A DNA stretch of 64,000 nucleotides from Bimuria novae-zelandiae CBS 107.79 (GCA_010015655.1 ML976688.1:62001-126000); one strand, 5' to 3'. Shown: positions 11,930 to 24,039, counted from the first letter of the stretch. The notes: a model not told the origin generated them from the letters alone. Program-made: numbers and translations.

Positions 11930-13560
11930 TTAACGTCTACGACCCTTTATACCCTCCCTTAGAATAATTACCTTTACCGCTAAAACCTAATAACTAGCTA
12001 AAAGCTCTAGAAGACTACCTAGGTAGCTTGCTAGTAATCCTATACAATATCCTAAAATACGGCGCGCAGATCGGGTACGAAAAAGACTATAAGTTAATTA
12101 TCTTAAAGAATCTGTTGTTAGCCCACGAAGATCCAGACGTAATTACTTAGTAGCTAGATACAGACTTATAGCTAGAAAGGGCTTCTTAGCATAATAGAGA
12201 CTTCCTATTTTATAGCTCCCTACTTAGACTAGTACCTAAAGTAAATAGAGGATAAAGACGAATACATTATCTCTCTTATCCTATAGGCAACTCGGTTAAT
12301 AACTAGATACACCCTAACGTCGCTACACTATACTACACTATAGTAAAAGACATCTTTAAGCTAGTACGCCACGCAGGTAGAGGAGCCCTTCTTATTAAAA
12401 AGGACCTTAAGGACGCCTTTAGGATAATATTAGTAGCACTACACTAATAATAGCTACTTAGCTTCTAGTAGCACGGCTAGTTCTACCACGGGAACTGCCT
12501 CCCCTTTAGCCTACGTATAGCACTCTTCCTATTTAACTTATTCGCAGAAGGCTTTTATTAGGCACTCTAGTTACACCTTAGATAGAAATACCTCGTACAC
12601 TATTTAGATAACTTTATATACGTCCTTAAGCTGTTAGTAACACTAGCGGAGAAAGTACTTTAATTAATTAATAAAGACTATAATGTAATTACTAACGTGC
12701 TAGGCTTACGCTATAACAGTACTAAAGACGCTATAGGCACTACTATAGAGGGCTTAGAAGTTAAGATTAATATAATCTCTATAATAGCTCGCCTTCTAAA
12801 AAGAAAACTTAATAAAGTAATTTAGCTAGTCTTAACAGCGCTCGCTAATAATAGACTTACATAGCTATAAGCCTATAAGATAGCTAGATTCCTTAGCTTC
12901 TATAGCTAAGTTGTTACGCTAGGACGTACGTTCTTAAGATAACTATAGGATTACATAGCTATATTCGCGAAGCCTAGAAGCTTTCGCCTACTTATTAAAG
13001 GTGTAACTAAAGACCTAACCTAGTAGAGAGACCTGCTACTATAGTTTAATAGAATATAGCTATTTAACGATGCTAGTCACCTTGTCCATTATCTCTTTAC
13101 TAACGCATTAAATAGAGCAATAGGCGCCTTTTAGTACACGGGCAACCCCGTATAGGGAGACTAGTAGTCTTATTTAAAGAAGGTACTATAATAGCACGCC
13201 TTCTTATATAAACTTAAGTAAGATAAATAAAGTCTTTAAATAAACGCACTAGAGATTCGCGTAATTAAACTAGCCTTTAAGCTCTAGGGCGCAAACTTGG
13301 CGCATAGCACGGTAATTGTCTATATAAATAACATAACGGCAGAGACCGGCCTAAAGGATAGAACTACCTAAGAATAGGCCTCTATAGATTACCTCCGCGA
13401 AATCCTTATACAAGCTGCGGTAATAGACGTTACCCTATACTTATAATAAATCTTAACGCGGGATAATGCTCTTGCTAATACTTTATTATAATTTAACTAG
13501 CCCTTTATAGCTAACTTTATTAAAAACTAGTAGATGCCCTTTCTATTAAACTGCCCCTAG
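11930..13560 (+). pseudogene. Ngaro-like reverse transcriptase and RNase H
   Basis: The reverse transcriptase is of DIRS type: LIKKDLKDAFRIILVALH near 12390, then LPFSLRIALFLFNLFAEGF near 12495, and HYLDNFIYVLK at about 12598-12630 (YLDD changed to YLDN). The LPFGLRTAPFLFN-type box is diagnostic of DIRS-like enzymes. RNase H follows: INALEIRVIKLAFKLQGAN near 13243, VIVYINNITAETGLKD near 13315, YLREILIQAAVIDVTLYL near 13390 and DNALANTLLQFN near 13460. Domain order and motifs are clear; the frame carries many TAG and TAA codons and a few likely indels. Confidence 0.85.
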
Positions 13561-13599
13561 AGTTTATTAAGCTCGTACGATTAGTAACTAAGTCTTACC

Positions 13600-14680
13600 T
13601 ATACGCTAAGCTACTATAGGCAGGTCTTAAGCCTAACATAAGATAGAACTATAGCTTAGTAACTAAGTCCTACGAGTAGTTTTATACGCTAAATAATCTC
13701 CTAAAATAGCTAGTAACGCGCACTAGCCTTAGTTATTAAATAGTAGAACAGGTAAATAGTAGTAACCTCTCGCTATAAGGCTAAATTAACGGCATAATAA
13801 TCTAGAGCTACGTCGTAGCTTTATAGTTAGTCTACATAGATCTCGACCTCCTAGTTAATGTATTTAATAGTAGTTATGTCTAAAGGCTTATACAAGGCGC
13901 AAAGAACCTATTTCTAAAGAAGTTAAGATATAATTAAGTACTAATTACAAAAGACACGCTAATCAATATACTCTTAAAGAAAGTATTTAGTAAAGAGTAC
14001 CTAGTAGATATAGTTAATCTAAATATAGCGTTCTTACTAGCCTTTGTAGGCTTTCTAAGAATAGGTAAATTTACTTATAAAGATTTAGATTTTAAAGATA
14101 TAAGACGTTTCCGCACGGAAAATCTTATTCGCCGCTGCGTAACAGGCTTAGTAACGGGAGACTACTTTGTTTTGCATCTTCCACGGAGCAAGACAGACCT
14201 TAATAACGAAGGCGTAAACATAGTTATTACAGTATCGTACAACGCTACCTGCCTAAGCTAGCACATAGCGAACCTCCTGCAATAGGACTCTTTCCCGTAA
14301 TAGGACTATAATTACTTCCCGCAACAGGGCCAGGGCTATTTTCTATTACGGAGCTAACTAGAGGATAATTAGCCGCTCTTTTACCTTTATAATGGAGCCT
14401 TCACACGTGCAAGAGTGCTATAGCTACTATTAGCCCGCCTTTAGAGATGCGGCAGAAGTGCTCTAGGCTACACAGGCCATAGCTTCCGCAAAGGGGCGGC
14501 CCAACACGCCTACGATCAACACCTCACCGTGGAACAGATATAGGCCTTAGGCAGATAGTCCTCGGACGTAGTAAGACGCTACTATAAAACTAACCTATAT
14601 TAGCTATTCGCCCTACAAAAATAGTTCCTTACAGGCCAGACCTTACCACTTAACCTAAACCTAAAACAATAATAATAAAT
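13600..14680 (+). pseudogene. Ngaro-like tyrosine recombinase
   Basis: Phage-integrase-type tyrosine recombinase, the integration enzyme of DIRS-order elements. The first catalytic Arg lies in FLRIGKFTYKD (Arg codon 14058-14060). The block II motif GHSFRKGAAQHAYDQ has His at 14478-14480 and Arg at 14487-14489. The nucleophile Tyr is in VRRYYKTN (14580-14585). Between them lies LPRSKTD, a candidate for the conserved Lys. The R...H-x-x-R...Y set is therefore intact even though several stops precede and follow it. The closeness to a DIRS-type RT distinguishes this from a Crypton, which lacks reverse transcriptase. Confidence 0.88.
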
Positions 14681-14692
14681 AGCGTAGGAGTA

Positions 14693-14830
14693 GCCAACAC
14701 GCTACTAAGTAGAAGAAACGAGCGAGAGCATATCTCTATATTCCCTCTTACTCCGCACGTAAGAGCCTACGCCGCTAATTAAAGTATTACTTAATACTAC
14801 TACTAGTAATAGCAAGTAAGGTTATATAGA
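14693..14830 (+). repeat. Ngaro-like repeat B1
   Basis: 138-bp repeat beginning GCCAACACGCTACTAAG and ending GTTATATAGA. Its partner B2 is at 15063-15452, where it carries a solo LTR. Confidence 0.88.
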
Positions 14831-14976
14831 TAAAAGGTTCTATACTTAATCAAGCCGCTAAGCACTACACAAAGAAGTGCAGCATTATAAAGAAGTAATA
14901 TATCTAGACAATGCCCCTATCTACCTACTACCTTATTACTACTGCAGGAATTCGTACAAATACTACGCAAATTTTA
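14830..14976 (+). repeat. Ngaro-like repeat A2
   Basis: Direct copy of A1 (10674-10820), abutting B1. 86 bases of AT-rich sequence separate it from B2. Confidence 0.9.
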
Positions 14977-15062
14977 CTTTTCCTCCTCCCTTAGTACTTA
15001 GCGTTTAATAATTAATAAATATATAGTTAATTATATTTGCTTTTTACATAGTCTGCGTTTAG

Positions 15063-15452
15063 GCTAACACGCTGCTAAGCAGAGGAAACGAGCAGGAGCA
15101 TACCTCTACATTCCCTCTTACTCCGTGTGACGGCCTGACATGCCAGCAGGTCACATGACCTCGCGTACGAGGCGCAACTGCCGTACGCTCTGGTGCAGCT
15201 GCTCGCTCCACCAGCGCAGCTGCTGCAGATGGACAGTTGTTCCGCGCCGACGGCCGCGCACAAAAGCGCGCGAGCCCTGTGTACCTACAGTCTCCTCATC
15301 TTAGTGTAGCTGAAATAGAGCCAACTTACCTCATCTACTCTTTCGATGCAGGAGCCCGCGCTCGTCCTCACACTCCGCACGTGAGAGCCTACGCCGCCAA
15401 TTAAAGCGTTACTCAACACCACTACTAGCAATGGCAAGTGAGGTTGTATAGA
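15063..15452 (+). repeat. Ngaro-like repeat B2, interrupted by a solo LTR
   Basis: Copy of B1. Net length is 138 bp after removing the solo LTR and one duplication (15126-15377). It is less RIP-mutated than B1. Confidence 0.88.
15126..15372 (+). repeat. Solo LTR of the Gypsy-1 family, inside repeat B2
   Basis: 247 bp, TGTGACGGCC to GTCCTCACA, flanked by the duplication CTCCG (15121-15125 and 15373-15377). It is GC-rich and little mutated. Its 3' third matches the Gypsy-1 LTR at 9500-9768. Confidence 0.93.
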
Positions 15453-15497
15453 AAGCTTTTTAAAGTTACTTACTTTTATATTTAGCTATGTCCTTAT
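15453..15497 (-). pseudogene. Pogo-1 transposase fragment between the Ngaro-like element and Gypsy-3
   Basis: Forty-five bases of Pogo-1 lie between two insertions. Read on the minus strand they give DIAKYKSKQL-KAL and join onto the C-terminal tail at 10673. The assignment rests on continuity at both insertion points. Confidence 0.55.
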
Positions 15498-15999
15498 TGT
15501 TACAATCATGAACCCCACAGGAATAAAGGAATCAGACAATTACGCCAAGAGAGTTATTGTTAGCGGAATAACCGCGTTAAAGGCACACGCAAAGGCGCAG
15601 GATAGCTTAGGTTAGTAGTTACGTAATATAGTCTTGCATAAGCGAGAAGTCCTGTATAAGGGTTAGGACTATAGTAAGTCCTAGGGACTATCTCTAGGAG
15701 GAAGGCCTTAGCAGGACTATAAAGATAATTTAAATAATAGTAAGAAATAGGACAAATAGTATATAGTCTAATAATTTCTTTATACCCTTTTTACTTCTTG
15801 TAGTTAACTCTCCTAACACTACAAGTATATCTCTTATAATAATTTAGTAAATTTCTTAGTTAGTTATTCTATAGTTCCTTATAAAATTAAATTACTTATA
15901 ACTAACCCTCTTATTATCTCTAGCTTTTAACTACTAAATATCCGTAAGGTGCTTACCCTTAACCTAGAATAGGCTTAGGTACGTATAGTCCTTGTAACA
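15498..15999 (+). repeat. Gypsy-3 5' LTR (502 bp)
   Basis: Starts TGTTAC and ends GTAACA, a short terminal inverted repeat. The first 100 bases escaped RIP and give a spurious open frame beginning MNPTGIKESDNY. It aligns with 49018-49524 and with the Gypsy-5 LTR (55438-55889, opposite strand). Confidence 0.88.
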
Positions 16000-16294
16000 C
16001 TTTAACTACCTAAAGGTCTAAGAAAATATAATAATACTATTAAATACTACTAGCTTAAGGGCCCTAACAGGAAGTAGTACTTCTATGCTAACTATAAACC
16101 TAAAAACGTTAATAGGTAATTAAGCTAATAAAGTATAATAGCTTAAAAAGTAGTCAGCTAAGCTAATAGCTTATATTTTTACTACTGTAACTATAGGAAG
16201 GATAACCTTTAAGGTTCTTAAAATTTATAAAGGTAAATAAAAAGGGCTTAAGGCGTTCCTTATAAATATAAAACTATACTACTAATATAATAAG
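16000..16294 (+). pseudogene. Gypsy-3 leader and gag start, up to Copia-6
   Basis: Internal sequence between the 5' LTR and Copia-6. It yields a broken Lys/Asn/Gln-rich reading (for example YFYANYKPKNVNR near 16080), with only TAA/TAG stops, that leads toward the gag domain resuming at 29530. The exact start of gag cannot be chosen. The last five bases, ATAAG, are duplicated at 29525-29529. Confidence 0.5.
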
Positions 16295-16549
16295 TGTTAA
16301 ATGGGCTATACTAAGCCAAGCATATCGCGATATGATAGGGTTAGATAGTTGTACGATGGTACGGGTGAGAAAAGGATCTGGTATTTAAGTCTTATCTATC
16401 TTGTCTACGTATAGGGGAAAGGGGGTTATAAGGATTAATATTCGCGCATAGTGCCTGTAGCCTATACTTTTACCTATATAGTATTATATAAATATTATTA
16501 CATATTTTAAGATATTATATTAGGTAGCTATCTATACTGTGTATAGACA
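16295..16549 (-). repeat. Copia-6 3' LTR (255 bp)
   Basis: Begins TGTTAAATGG and ends GTATAGACA on the plus strand. It matches the split LTR at 27425-27649 plus 29495-29524. Confidence 0.92.
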
Positions 16550-16559
16550 CTAGCAACTT

Positions 16560-19097
16560 TTCTTTTTATAATATTACTTAGATCTTCTCCTTAACCTATA
16601 CGGGGTTTAATGTGTCTTAGACAGTGTCTATTCTGTTCTATATAGAGTTAATTCTGTCCATAAATACTTTAACCTAAATCTATAGCTAGTTTATAGAAAT
16701 AAGCCTTTCTAAGGTAGTATTTAGAGTCTTCTTTATACACGCATCTGCTAGGTTGTCTTTTTTATTAATTTAGTAAACTTTATTAATCTCCCTCTTTTTG
16801 TACGATTTACGAAGTAATATAATATTAATTATAAGTTTTTTCTTATTTATTATACCTAGTTTAATAAAGTAATTATATAGTGACTTCGACTTATTGTAGA
16901 CAACTATAAGAATAGGTAGCAGGTTTAGGTTTTATATAACCTATCTTAGCGTTGTACTTAACGCTATTACGCTATTAAAGCCGCTAACTATTTTATATAG
17001 CTTACTAGTAAGTATACTTCGTGTAACTTGTTTACATTTAACTAAGTTCTAATATATAATATTGCCTTTAATATTAAAGCTATTCTCCTATTCCGTATAG
17101 TATTTATTTACTAACGTAATTATAAATCTAGGCTGTAGGCTTAGGTCTTTATTATTTACAAATAAGTTATCTATAAAGATAAATAGTTTTATATAGGTAA
17201 GGGCTAATAGGATAAATATAAGCTCTTGTATAAAGTTTTAGATTTACTATTTAAGTTATATATTAAGGTAAAAGATAGTTATATCCTTTAGTTTAGTAAC
17301 TTACGCGACGGCGAATAGATTAAATACTACTTTTAGTTAGTAGACTAAAGTAATATATACTCCTCTTACTCTTTATATAATATATTAATATTATGCGTTG
17401 ATAGCCTTTAGGTTAATTATATAAAGTTGGCTAGATTATCCTTTTTACGTAAGTATAATAGTATCTCCTTTTAGTAGAATTTATTTATTATTAAACTTAA
17501 GGCTTTGCTCGTACGAAAGGATTATTTTTAGTTTTATATAAAAACCTACTTTTTATAGTTCCTCCTCTTCCCTTTATAAGAAACTAGGGGTGACGATACT
17601 AAGTATATTATTTATTTATATTCTATTAAGGCTAAAAGTTAGTAGTCCTTTATTCGTGCTAAGTAGGTATAAGTTATATGAAGAAGAAGTTATCTTAAAT
17701 ACGTTTTTATAGTAGTTATAGTAGGTTCTAAACTAATATAGTCCTAATTCTACTACTCTATATAGTGGCTTAATAATGCGTAGTATAGTGTTAGGTAGGA
17801 AGACGTTTTCTAGCTCCTTTAGTAGTTTTGCCGATATTATATAGAGTAGCTTATCTATAGACTATACGTACGCTTGCATAATATCGCGAATTTTGTAATA
17901 TATACTATATAAGGTAATAAGAGTTAGGCCTAACGCTCAAATAAGTCTTTAGCTTATTTTTTAAATTATTAATAACTATATTAAGATCTCTTCTTTCTCC
18001 TTATTAAAGTGTCTAGCTAGTACAAGTTATAACTTTTTATATAGCTAAGTTAATTTGCCTTTTATTTCTTGTATAAGGCGAAAGTTAAAGCCTTAGGGAG
18101 AGTTTATACGCGTATCTTTCCTTCTGCGTAAGATATTAGATAGTCTCGTGCGGAGCTTCCCTTTATAAGGTGTTATACTATATAGGGTTCTTCCTTAGTC
18201 TGCCTCTTTTGCGTATCTGTAGCTATTTAATTAGCTATTTTATAGCATAGTTATCGTCTTTTATAGGTAGAGGTTCTTTTGTATAATAATATAGCTTAAC
18301 GTGCGTATATTAGATAGTTAAGGTTCTATTACTTAGATTTACTATTACGTCTCTCTTAGTAATGCTTTAAATTTTATACGGGCCTGTCTAGCCTTTTTTC
18401 TCCCTCTAGATTATTACTTTGCTTTATAGTAGAAGGTTAAAAACTTTATATAAAGTAGGTCCCTTGCGAGTTTTTATTACGTAGTTAATATTTACCTTTA
18501 CCCTCTTTATATAGAGTATTTATATAGCCTTTTAGATCGCGTGGGCTCGTGCAATAATCTTAGGTAATAGAGGAGAGTTTAGATTAATCTTTAGGTATGC
18601 TTTAAAGACTAAGAACGTTAAAATAAGGCTATTTAGGCCTGCTATATTATTAAGCGCTTTAATAGCTATTTATAATATAAATTTATTATCTATACTATCC
18701 TAAACTTTACTTTAAATAATATTACACGTACGACGTAAAGGTGCATGGGCTTATTCTACTTTACCTATTGCCTAGTATGCTTCTACTAGTATTTAATAAT
18801 ATATAGCTCTAACTATCTTCGCATAAGTCCTAAAGTCTTTAGATATAAAGTTAGTTCCTAAGTTACATATAATATAGTCTAAAGGTCCTTAATAAATATT
18901 AATTTAGTATTTATATAGCGCGTTCTAGGTGTCTTATACAGATAGGAATTTTAAAAAAAATTATTACTTAAAAGCTTACATCTACGTTAATAACGTGTAG
19001 TACGTTTTTATTACTATTTTATAGGTAAAGTGCGTATTATCTTTAATAGAAAATTTAAATTATTGTAAAGAAGGGTTGTATAGTTAGCATTAGTAGT
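16560..19097 (-). pseudogene. Copia-6 pol: integrase, reverse transcriptase, RNase H
   Basis: Minus-strand reading. The integrase end lies at about 18250-18700: AIKALNNIAGLNSLILTFLV, then KVII-REKKG and TGPYKI. This region contains the tail of the GPYK-type motif of this family. The RT follows leftward. RNase H, at about 16730-16850, reads KREINKVYQINKKDNLADAC, equivalent to ITEIR...DA in Copia-5. Stops are TAA/TAG only. At 19093-19097 the frame is interrupted by Copia-2 (duplication GTAGT) and resumes at 24216 with the pre-integrase domain. Confidence 0.82.
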
Positions 19098-19268
19098 TAT
19101 CAGATGGTATGATAAGTAGATGTTGATGCAACTTGATAGTATTTCTTGTTTTTTTTTGTATTCTCCACTGTGTTCAGTTGGTTTCGGATATTTTGCTAGT
19201 GTGCCAAGCCAAGTGGTCCCTGCTCGATTGTACAGATCTGACCTCACCGCAGCTTATTCTATCTAACA
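19098..19268 (-). repeat. Copia-2 3' LTR
   Basis: 171 bp, plus-strand ends TATCAGATGG (TG changed to TA) and TCTAACA. It contains the module GTGCCAAGCCAAGTGGTCCC that also occurs in the Copia-4 LTR. Confidence 0.94.
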
Positions 19269-19289
19269 CACCCCTTTAGCTTGGAAACT

Positions 19290-22200
19290 CTTCAAGCTGG
19301 CACTTATGCAATTGTGAGGTCTTTAAGTTACTCTTAAATCTCCTTAAGAGGCACAGTATTTGTTACCTCCTTAGTCTCTACATTGACTAATCTAAGTTAT
19401 TAGAGAAAACCCTCCTACTTGCTCTTAGAGAGCACTTTTGTAAGGCCGTTAGCAATTATATCCGCTGACTATACATGCTCCACCTTAATCCTGCCCATAG
19501 ATACTTCTTGTCAGATCTAGTGGTTGTGGACGTCCACATGCCGAAGTTTGGTTTAGAGGCGGGAAACTTCCTTAGTTACTAGGCGTATAGTTTATTTATT
19601 ATTATACTAAATAGTAACTGTGCGCGCGTCTAGTTTAATCTTAAGTTCTTAAAGTAGTCTTAAGATAAAGAGTACTTCCTTAGCTACCTAAAAGAGAGCC
19701 AGCAGCTCGGCCTTAGTAGTTAATATTATTATAGTGTCTTGTTTATTTGCTTTTTAGGCGATAAGACCGCCAAAGAGCTTAATAGCGTAACCTTAGGAGC
19801 TCTTGTGGTCTATTATATTATTAGTAAATAATGCATCGCTTGCAATCTAAAGTCTAGTGTCACCTCTAAGCTATAGGGCTCGCTGCTTTGTGCTTTAAAG
19901 GTATAGGAGAACTTGGTCTGCTGCGTCTTAGTGCTTAGTCCCTGGGTTTAACAGAAATCGAGCTAATCGTGATGTTGCAAAGGCAATGTCTGGCCTGGTA
20001 GTAACTATAGTAAAGAGTAGCGATCTAATCTTGCGTTAAAATTTATTAATTTTAGTTAGTGTTACTAACCCTTTCCTTGGTAGTAATTTAATCGCAGCTA
20101 TTAGAGTGTTATGTCGAATATTTGTCTTGTCTGCTAGTTGGCTAATCTTGTCCGAATAGGAGGCCTGTAATAGTTAAATCTTATAGCTTGTTTAGTCCTG
20201 TACAACCTCTATGCTAAGAAACTATTAAAGGTTATTTCCTTTAGTAAGAGTGTACTTATTTTATAAGCGTTTAATTACTTGTTAAGCTTCTTGTTCTTTG
20301 TCCTTATGGTACGCGAGTATAATGTCGTCAACGTAGAAGAATATAATAGCTCTATCTTTAATTAGGTAGCATGGCTTGTGAGGCACTATCTAGAAGCCTA
20401 GCGCTTTAAGTGTTATCGTAAATTCTCTCTACTAGAGGAGTAGTGAAATGCGAAGGCTATATAGTGCTTTATTTACTTGTAATATTATTCTAGGCTTCTA
20501 ATAACCCTGAGGCATTCTTATGTACACCTCTCGATCTATTATCGCGTGGACAAAAGTGTTGGTGACGTCGTACTGCGTGAGCTCTATATTATAGTAAGCT
20601 GCTATTACTATTATTATTTAGAATGACCGGCTAGCAAGCGTGGCTGCGTAAGTGTCTTATAAGGTAATATTTTGTTACTAATTGCCTTAGACGACTAGTC
20701 GCGCCTTGCACTTCAGCAAGCGATAGTGCTTATTAAGTTTATAGGTATATACCTATATACAGTTAAGGATCTGCTATCCTGTTAGTTTAATTTTCTTTAC
20801 TAGAATTTCTAACTAGAATTTTATTTCTTAGTAGCTTGCGAGGTGCACTCGCTTAGCCTCTTAAAATATCTTGCCTATTAGGTAATCCTTAAGCTTGGTT
20901 CGGCACGTTAGTAGAGGTAGAAGTTAACTTTAATAGGGCTTTAAGCCTTTAGCAAGCATTCTTATTATCTTAGCCTTGTCTATAACTTCTCCTTTGTATT
21001 TTCTAACACGGCCGGCTTAGGTTCCCGCTATAAAAGCTACTACCTAGGGGATAGTTATAGAGGACGCTTATTACGTTAGACTTATTTAGTCTCTAGCTAT
21101 TAACTGTGCAAGTAACGCGACAGGTAGTAGTGTAGTTAGAGGAGTTAAGTAGCTATCCCTAATCTTTCTTCCTTAATAGTAGCCTAGTAGATCTGCTTTA
21201 TCTTATTATTCTAACGAATCTACAGTGGCTTCATTCTTATAAAAGGAGTCTATTTGTAGTTGTTAGGTAGAAGTTAGCAACTTAATTATTCTTACGTGTG
21301 TTACTATTTCTTAAAGCGTGCTATACATAAAACTATTTATAAGGTCCTTAATTTTCCTGTCGAATACTAACTCTTCGTTAAAGATAACGTCCTGGGTACT
21401 TATCACTTTGCCAAGTGACGGTATCTAGATTTGGTAGATGTTTAATAATTAGTATCTAACTAGATAACTAATCCATGCCTTCGGGTTAAGACGTTGTAGG
21501 CGTGATTTGTCTTGGTAAGTATTATTAGTTATTGCAAATGCCTTGCAGCCGTACGCTTTTAAGTGTGCAATATTAGGTTTTTATAGTAACGTAACTATCC
21601 TATTACTAAAAGCGACTCGTGTGAAGAATATCTCGTATGGTGTTTTCCAGTGATTTGCATAGTTTAGTGTTTAATTATAGAGGTATACAGCGGCTCTTGT
21701 AATCTCAGGCCACAGCTCCTAGGATAGGTTGGCATTAAGTCGCATTGCACGAGCTTTCTTCTTGTTTACACCCCCTAAGCGTTCTGCGCCTTTATTTTAT
21801 AATTGTGTATCTAGTGCGGAAGGCTCTATAATTATTCCTTAGGTTGTTAACTATTTCTTAACTTCTAGTTTAACTATAGCGATCTCGTTGTCTGCTTTAA
21901 TAGTCTTAACAGAGATGTTGTAGTGGTTCTTAAGGAATAAGATAAATACTAAAAGGGCATTAATAATTAACTTTGCTATTTAGTAATCTATAAAGTAGAG
22001 GTCCTATTGCATGCCTAAAAACTTATTAGTAATTAGCAATTAACTCTTTTCTTTAGTGACTCCTTAGATCTTGTATGTGTGGAAGTTAATGCTAAGCCTC
22101 TCTCTAGGTCCATCTTCGTTTATTCGTGGGGCGTGGCTTATCTGCCGTCTAGACTTTGCTCTCCCGCATGAGTTGCATTCTATAGTTGTGATGCCTTTAA

Positions 22201-24007
22201 CACGCACCCCTTTAGTTTGCTGCACTAGGTGTTCGATAGCCGCTAGGCCTAGGTGTCCTAGTCTTTTGTGCCATAGCATAGCTGAGGCCTTTTGCGGTCC
22301 TCTTTTGGTTCTTGTAGTGATCTTGTGTGTGTGATATGTGGCAGGTGGTAGCGGATTGTATTCTAGCACCTACTATCTAAATATCTTAGTTATAATTCTA
22401 ATAGCTCTGTTCTTAGCTCCTTAGAGAGTAGTTAGGTCTATTTATATGTCCTACCAGATCCCTTTGTGCCTTAACAGTTAGAATAACACTAAGTTATATA
22501 ATAGGTCTAGGCAAATAGCTATATCTTATAGGGTTAATTTTATTATTCTGGTGTTGTTCTTTAGAGTAAGGTCAATAGACCTATATCCTCTAATCCACAC
22601 TTTGGAATTTCCGGCCTATATATAGTCTCCAGGCAGTGGTGGTCGGAAACTATAGATGTAATTAAGGTTATTAGTAATGTGGCAGATTAATCCTAAGTTA
22701 AGGATAAACGACTTTTATAGTAAATAGTTAGTAGTATCTCTCCCTCTTGCTACTGAGTTAAAAGCTACTTTAGTAGCAGTAATTCTCTGGCCCTCTAGTT
22801 AATTTTTAAGGATCTTGGGCGTTAGAGTGTATAATTATTTCGTAATTAGTATTCTTAATTAGGTCCTGCTTTGTTTATAGATTAGCCCCTGGAACGTTGC
22901 GTCTTTCTTACGCTTGAATTATATAAGCTCGCTGATAGTCTCGTTTAGTTTCTACTATTTAGGAGCCTTGTCTAGATTGACATAATAGTAGTCCCTTATA
23001 CTATAGCGTTATCTACATGCAGGGTATTTTGCTCCTTTTATAGCAGTAGGCTCTAAATCTATAGGCTATTTAAGCGTGGTGGTTTTCCTGCCCGCTGTAC
23101 GTTAATTACGAGGTCTACCCTAGTTTTGTTTCGATAACGCGCTTTTGGCAGGATAGGCGTCCCTATTATTACCCTAGGTGGGTGCACCACCTTTAGCGAA
23201 AAATAATGCATTATTAGACATAAATACTTTGTGTTTCCCTAATCTAAGGGGATAATTTATTATTATGTATTCTTAGAAGCGTTGTATTATCTCTTTTCGA
23301 TCTATGCTAGCTACGAATCGATCATTATCTTAAAAATTTGTAGACTATATAGGAGTAACCTTGTTTACGGCATCTATAAAGTCTTTTATAATTACATTAA
23401 TTTGTAATAGCTTAGTAACTTAGAAGGCTTCTGCTTCCGTAGCTGCTTCGTTATACTTAGCTAGCCAAGTATCCTATTATTAAGGGCTTCTTATTAGCTT
23501 AAGTACCGCACGGTATCTGGTACGTGCTTATTCTCGTTCGAGTTAGTCGCTCATGCCAATTGTCTTCTACAGATCGGTAATCCACTATTGTAGTGGCTTG
23601 TCTGGCAGGCAACATGTGCGCAGTAGGTGCGGTAACATAGTTAATTAGATAAACGCAACGATGTGCTGAAGGCTTAATTACTCCTTCTTATATTTATGTT
23701 AATTGCTCTTATATTGCTTAAAGAGGATCTTATAGTATTCGAAGTCTTCTTTAAAAGCCTTCTAGCCTCTAGCTAATAGTTTAGTTAGTCTTATTAGGAC
23801 TTTAATATTCGCGGCTAGCGCGTAGTTAGTAACGACTAGAGCCCTTATTAGTAGTAGTTTTGGGGTTAATAGCGTGGTTAAATTTGGATTAACTTTATCC
23901 TAAATGTTATGTACTACGCATCTTGCCTGGAGTTGTGTTCTCTACCCCCTGTGGTCTGCGGAGGTGTTTAGGTGTACCGTAGAATCGCGGTTTGAGAGTT
24001 GCGCCAT
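19290..24007 (-). pseudogene. Copia-2 gag-pol
   Basis: Minus strand. The ATG at 24007 opens MAQLSNRDSTVHL, followed by over 100 residues without a stop. A gag knuckle KYPACR-RYSIRDY lies near 23010, with Cys and His positions turned to Tyr. The protease reads ILNLGLICHITNN near 22720. An uninterrupted segment, 22064-22369, carries the pre-integrase motif LWHKRLGHLGLAAIEHLV and CNSCGRAKSRRQISHA. The RT keeps an intact YVDD at 20324-20335, and RNase H lies toward 19400. The remaining frame is broken by TAA/TAG. It closely parallels Copia-1. Confidence 0.92.
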
Positions 24008-24025
24008 ATTGTATTAGTCAGGGTA

Positions 24026-24039
24026 GTGAGACTCTTAAT
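24026..24039 (-). promoter_or_regulatory. Copia-2 primer-binding site, tRNA-Lys(CUU) half
   Basis: On the minus strand ATTAAGAGTCTCAC, directly adjoining the 5' LTR and identical to the Copia-1 site. The plus strand reads as part of a tRNA-Lys(CUU) anticodon arm. Confidence 0.7.

Larger units (their letters stand above)
10674..15452 (+). mobile_element. Ngaro-like (DIRS-order) tyrosine-recombinase retrotransposon
   Basis: The element has split direct repeats in the order A1 - genes - B1 - A2 - B2, the arrangement of Ngaro-type DIRS elements. Between A1 and B1 lie gag-like, DIRS-type reverse transcriptase/RNase H and tyrosine recombinase regions. There are no LTRs and no DDE integrase. Without the solo LTR inside B2 the element is about 4.5 kb. 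It sits in the Pogo-1 transposase frame, which joins GAGCTA to AAGCTT across it with no obvious duplication, as expected for recombinase-mediated insertion. Stops throughout are of RIP type. Confidence 0.88.

Noticed and set aside
10674..14976. A1/A2 taken as LTRs of an ordinary LTR retrotransposon
   Set aside because: There are no TG...CA ends or target duplication, a second repeat pair (B1/B2) is interleaved, and the integration enzyme is a tyrosine recombinase.
10674..15452. Crypton interpretation of the tyrosine recombinase element
   Set aside because: Cryptons lack reverse transcriptase; a DIRS-type RT and RNase H are present.
15509..15605. Open frame starting MNPTGIKESDNY that looks like the N-terminus of a host protein
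   Set aside because: The sequence aligns, through transitions, with the 3' LTR of Gypsy-3 near 49030-49116 and lies inside the 5' LTR whose ends and CTTAT duplication are exact.
16295..16549. LTR ending at the point where 16295 and 27425 copies appear to diverge (near 16519)
   Set aside because: The apparent end is the Fot-B insertion site in the other copy; after removing Fot-B the match continues to GGACA and the ATAAG duplication appears.
22071..22334. 87-codon plus-strand open frame
   Set aside because: Shadow of the Copia-2 pre-integrase segment on the minus strand.
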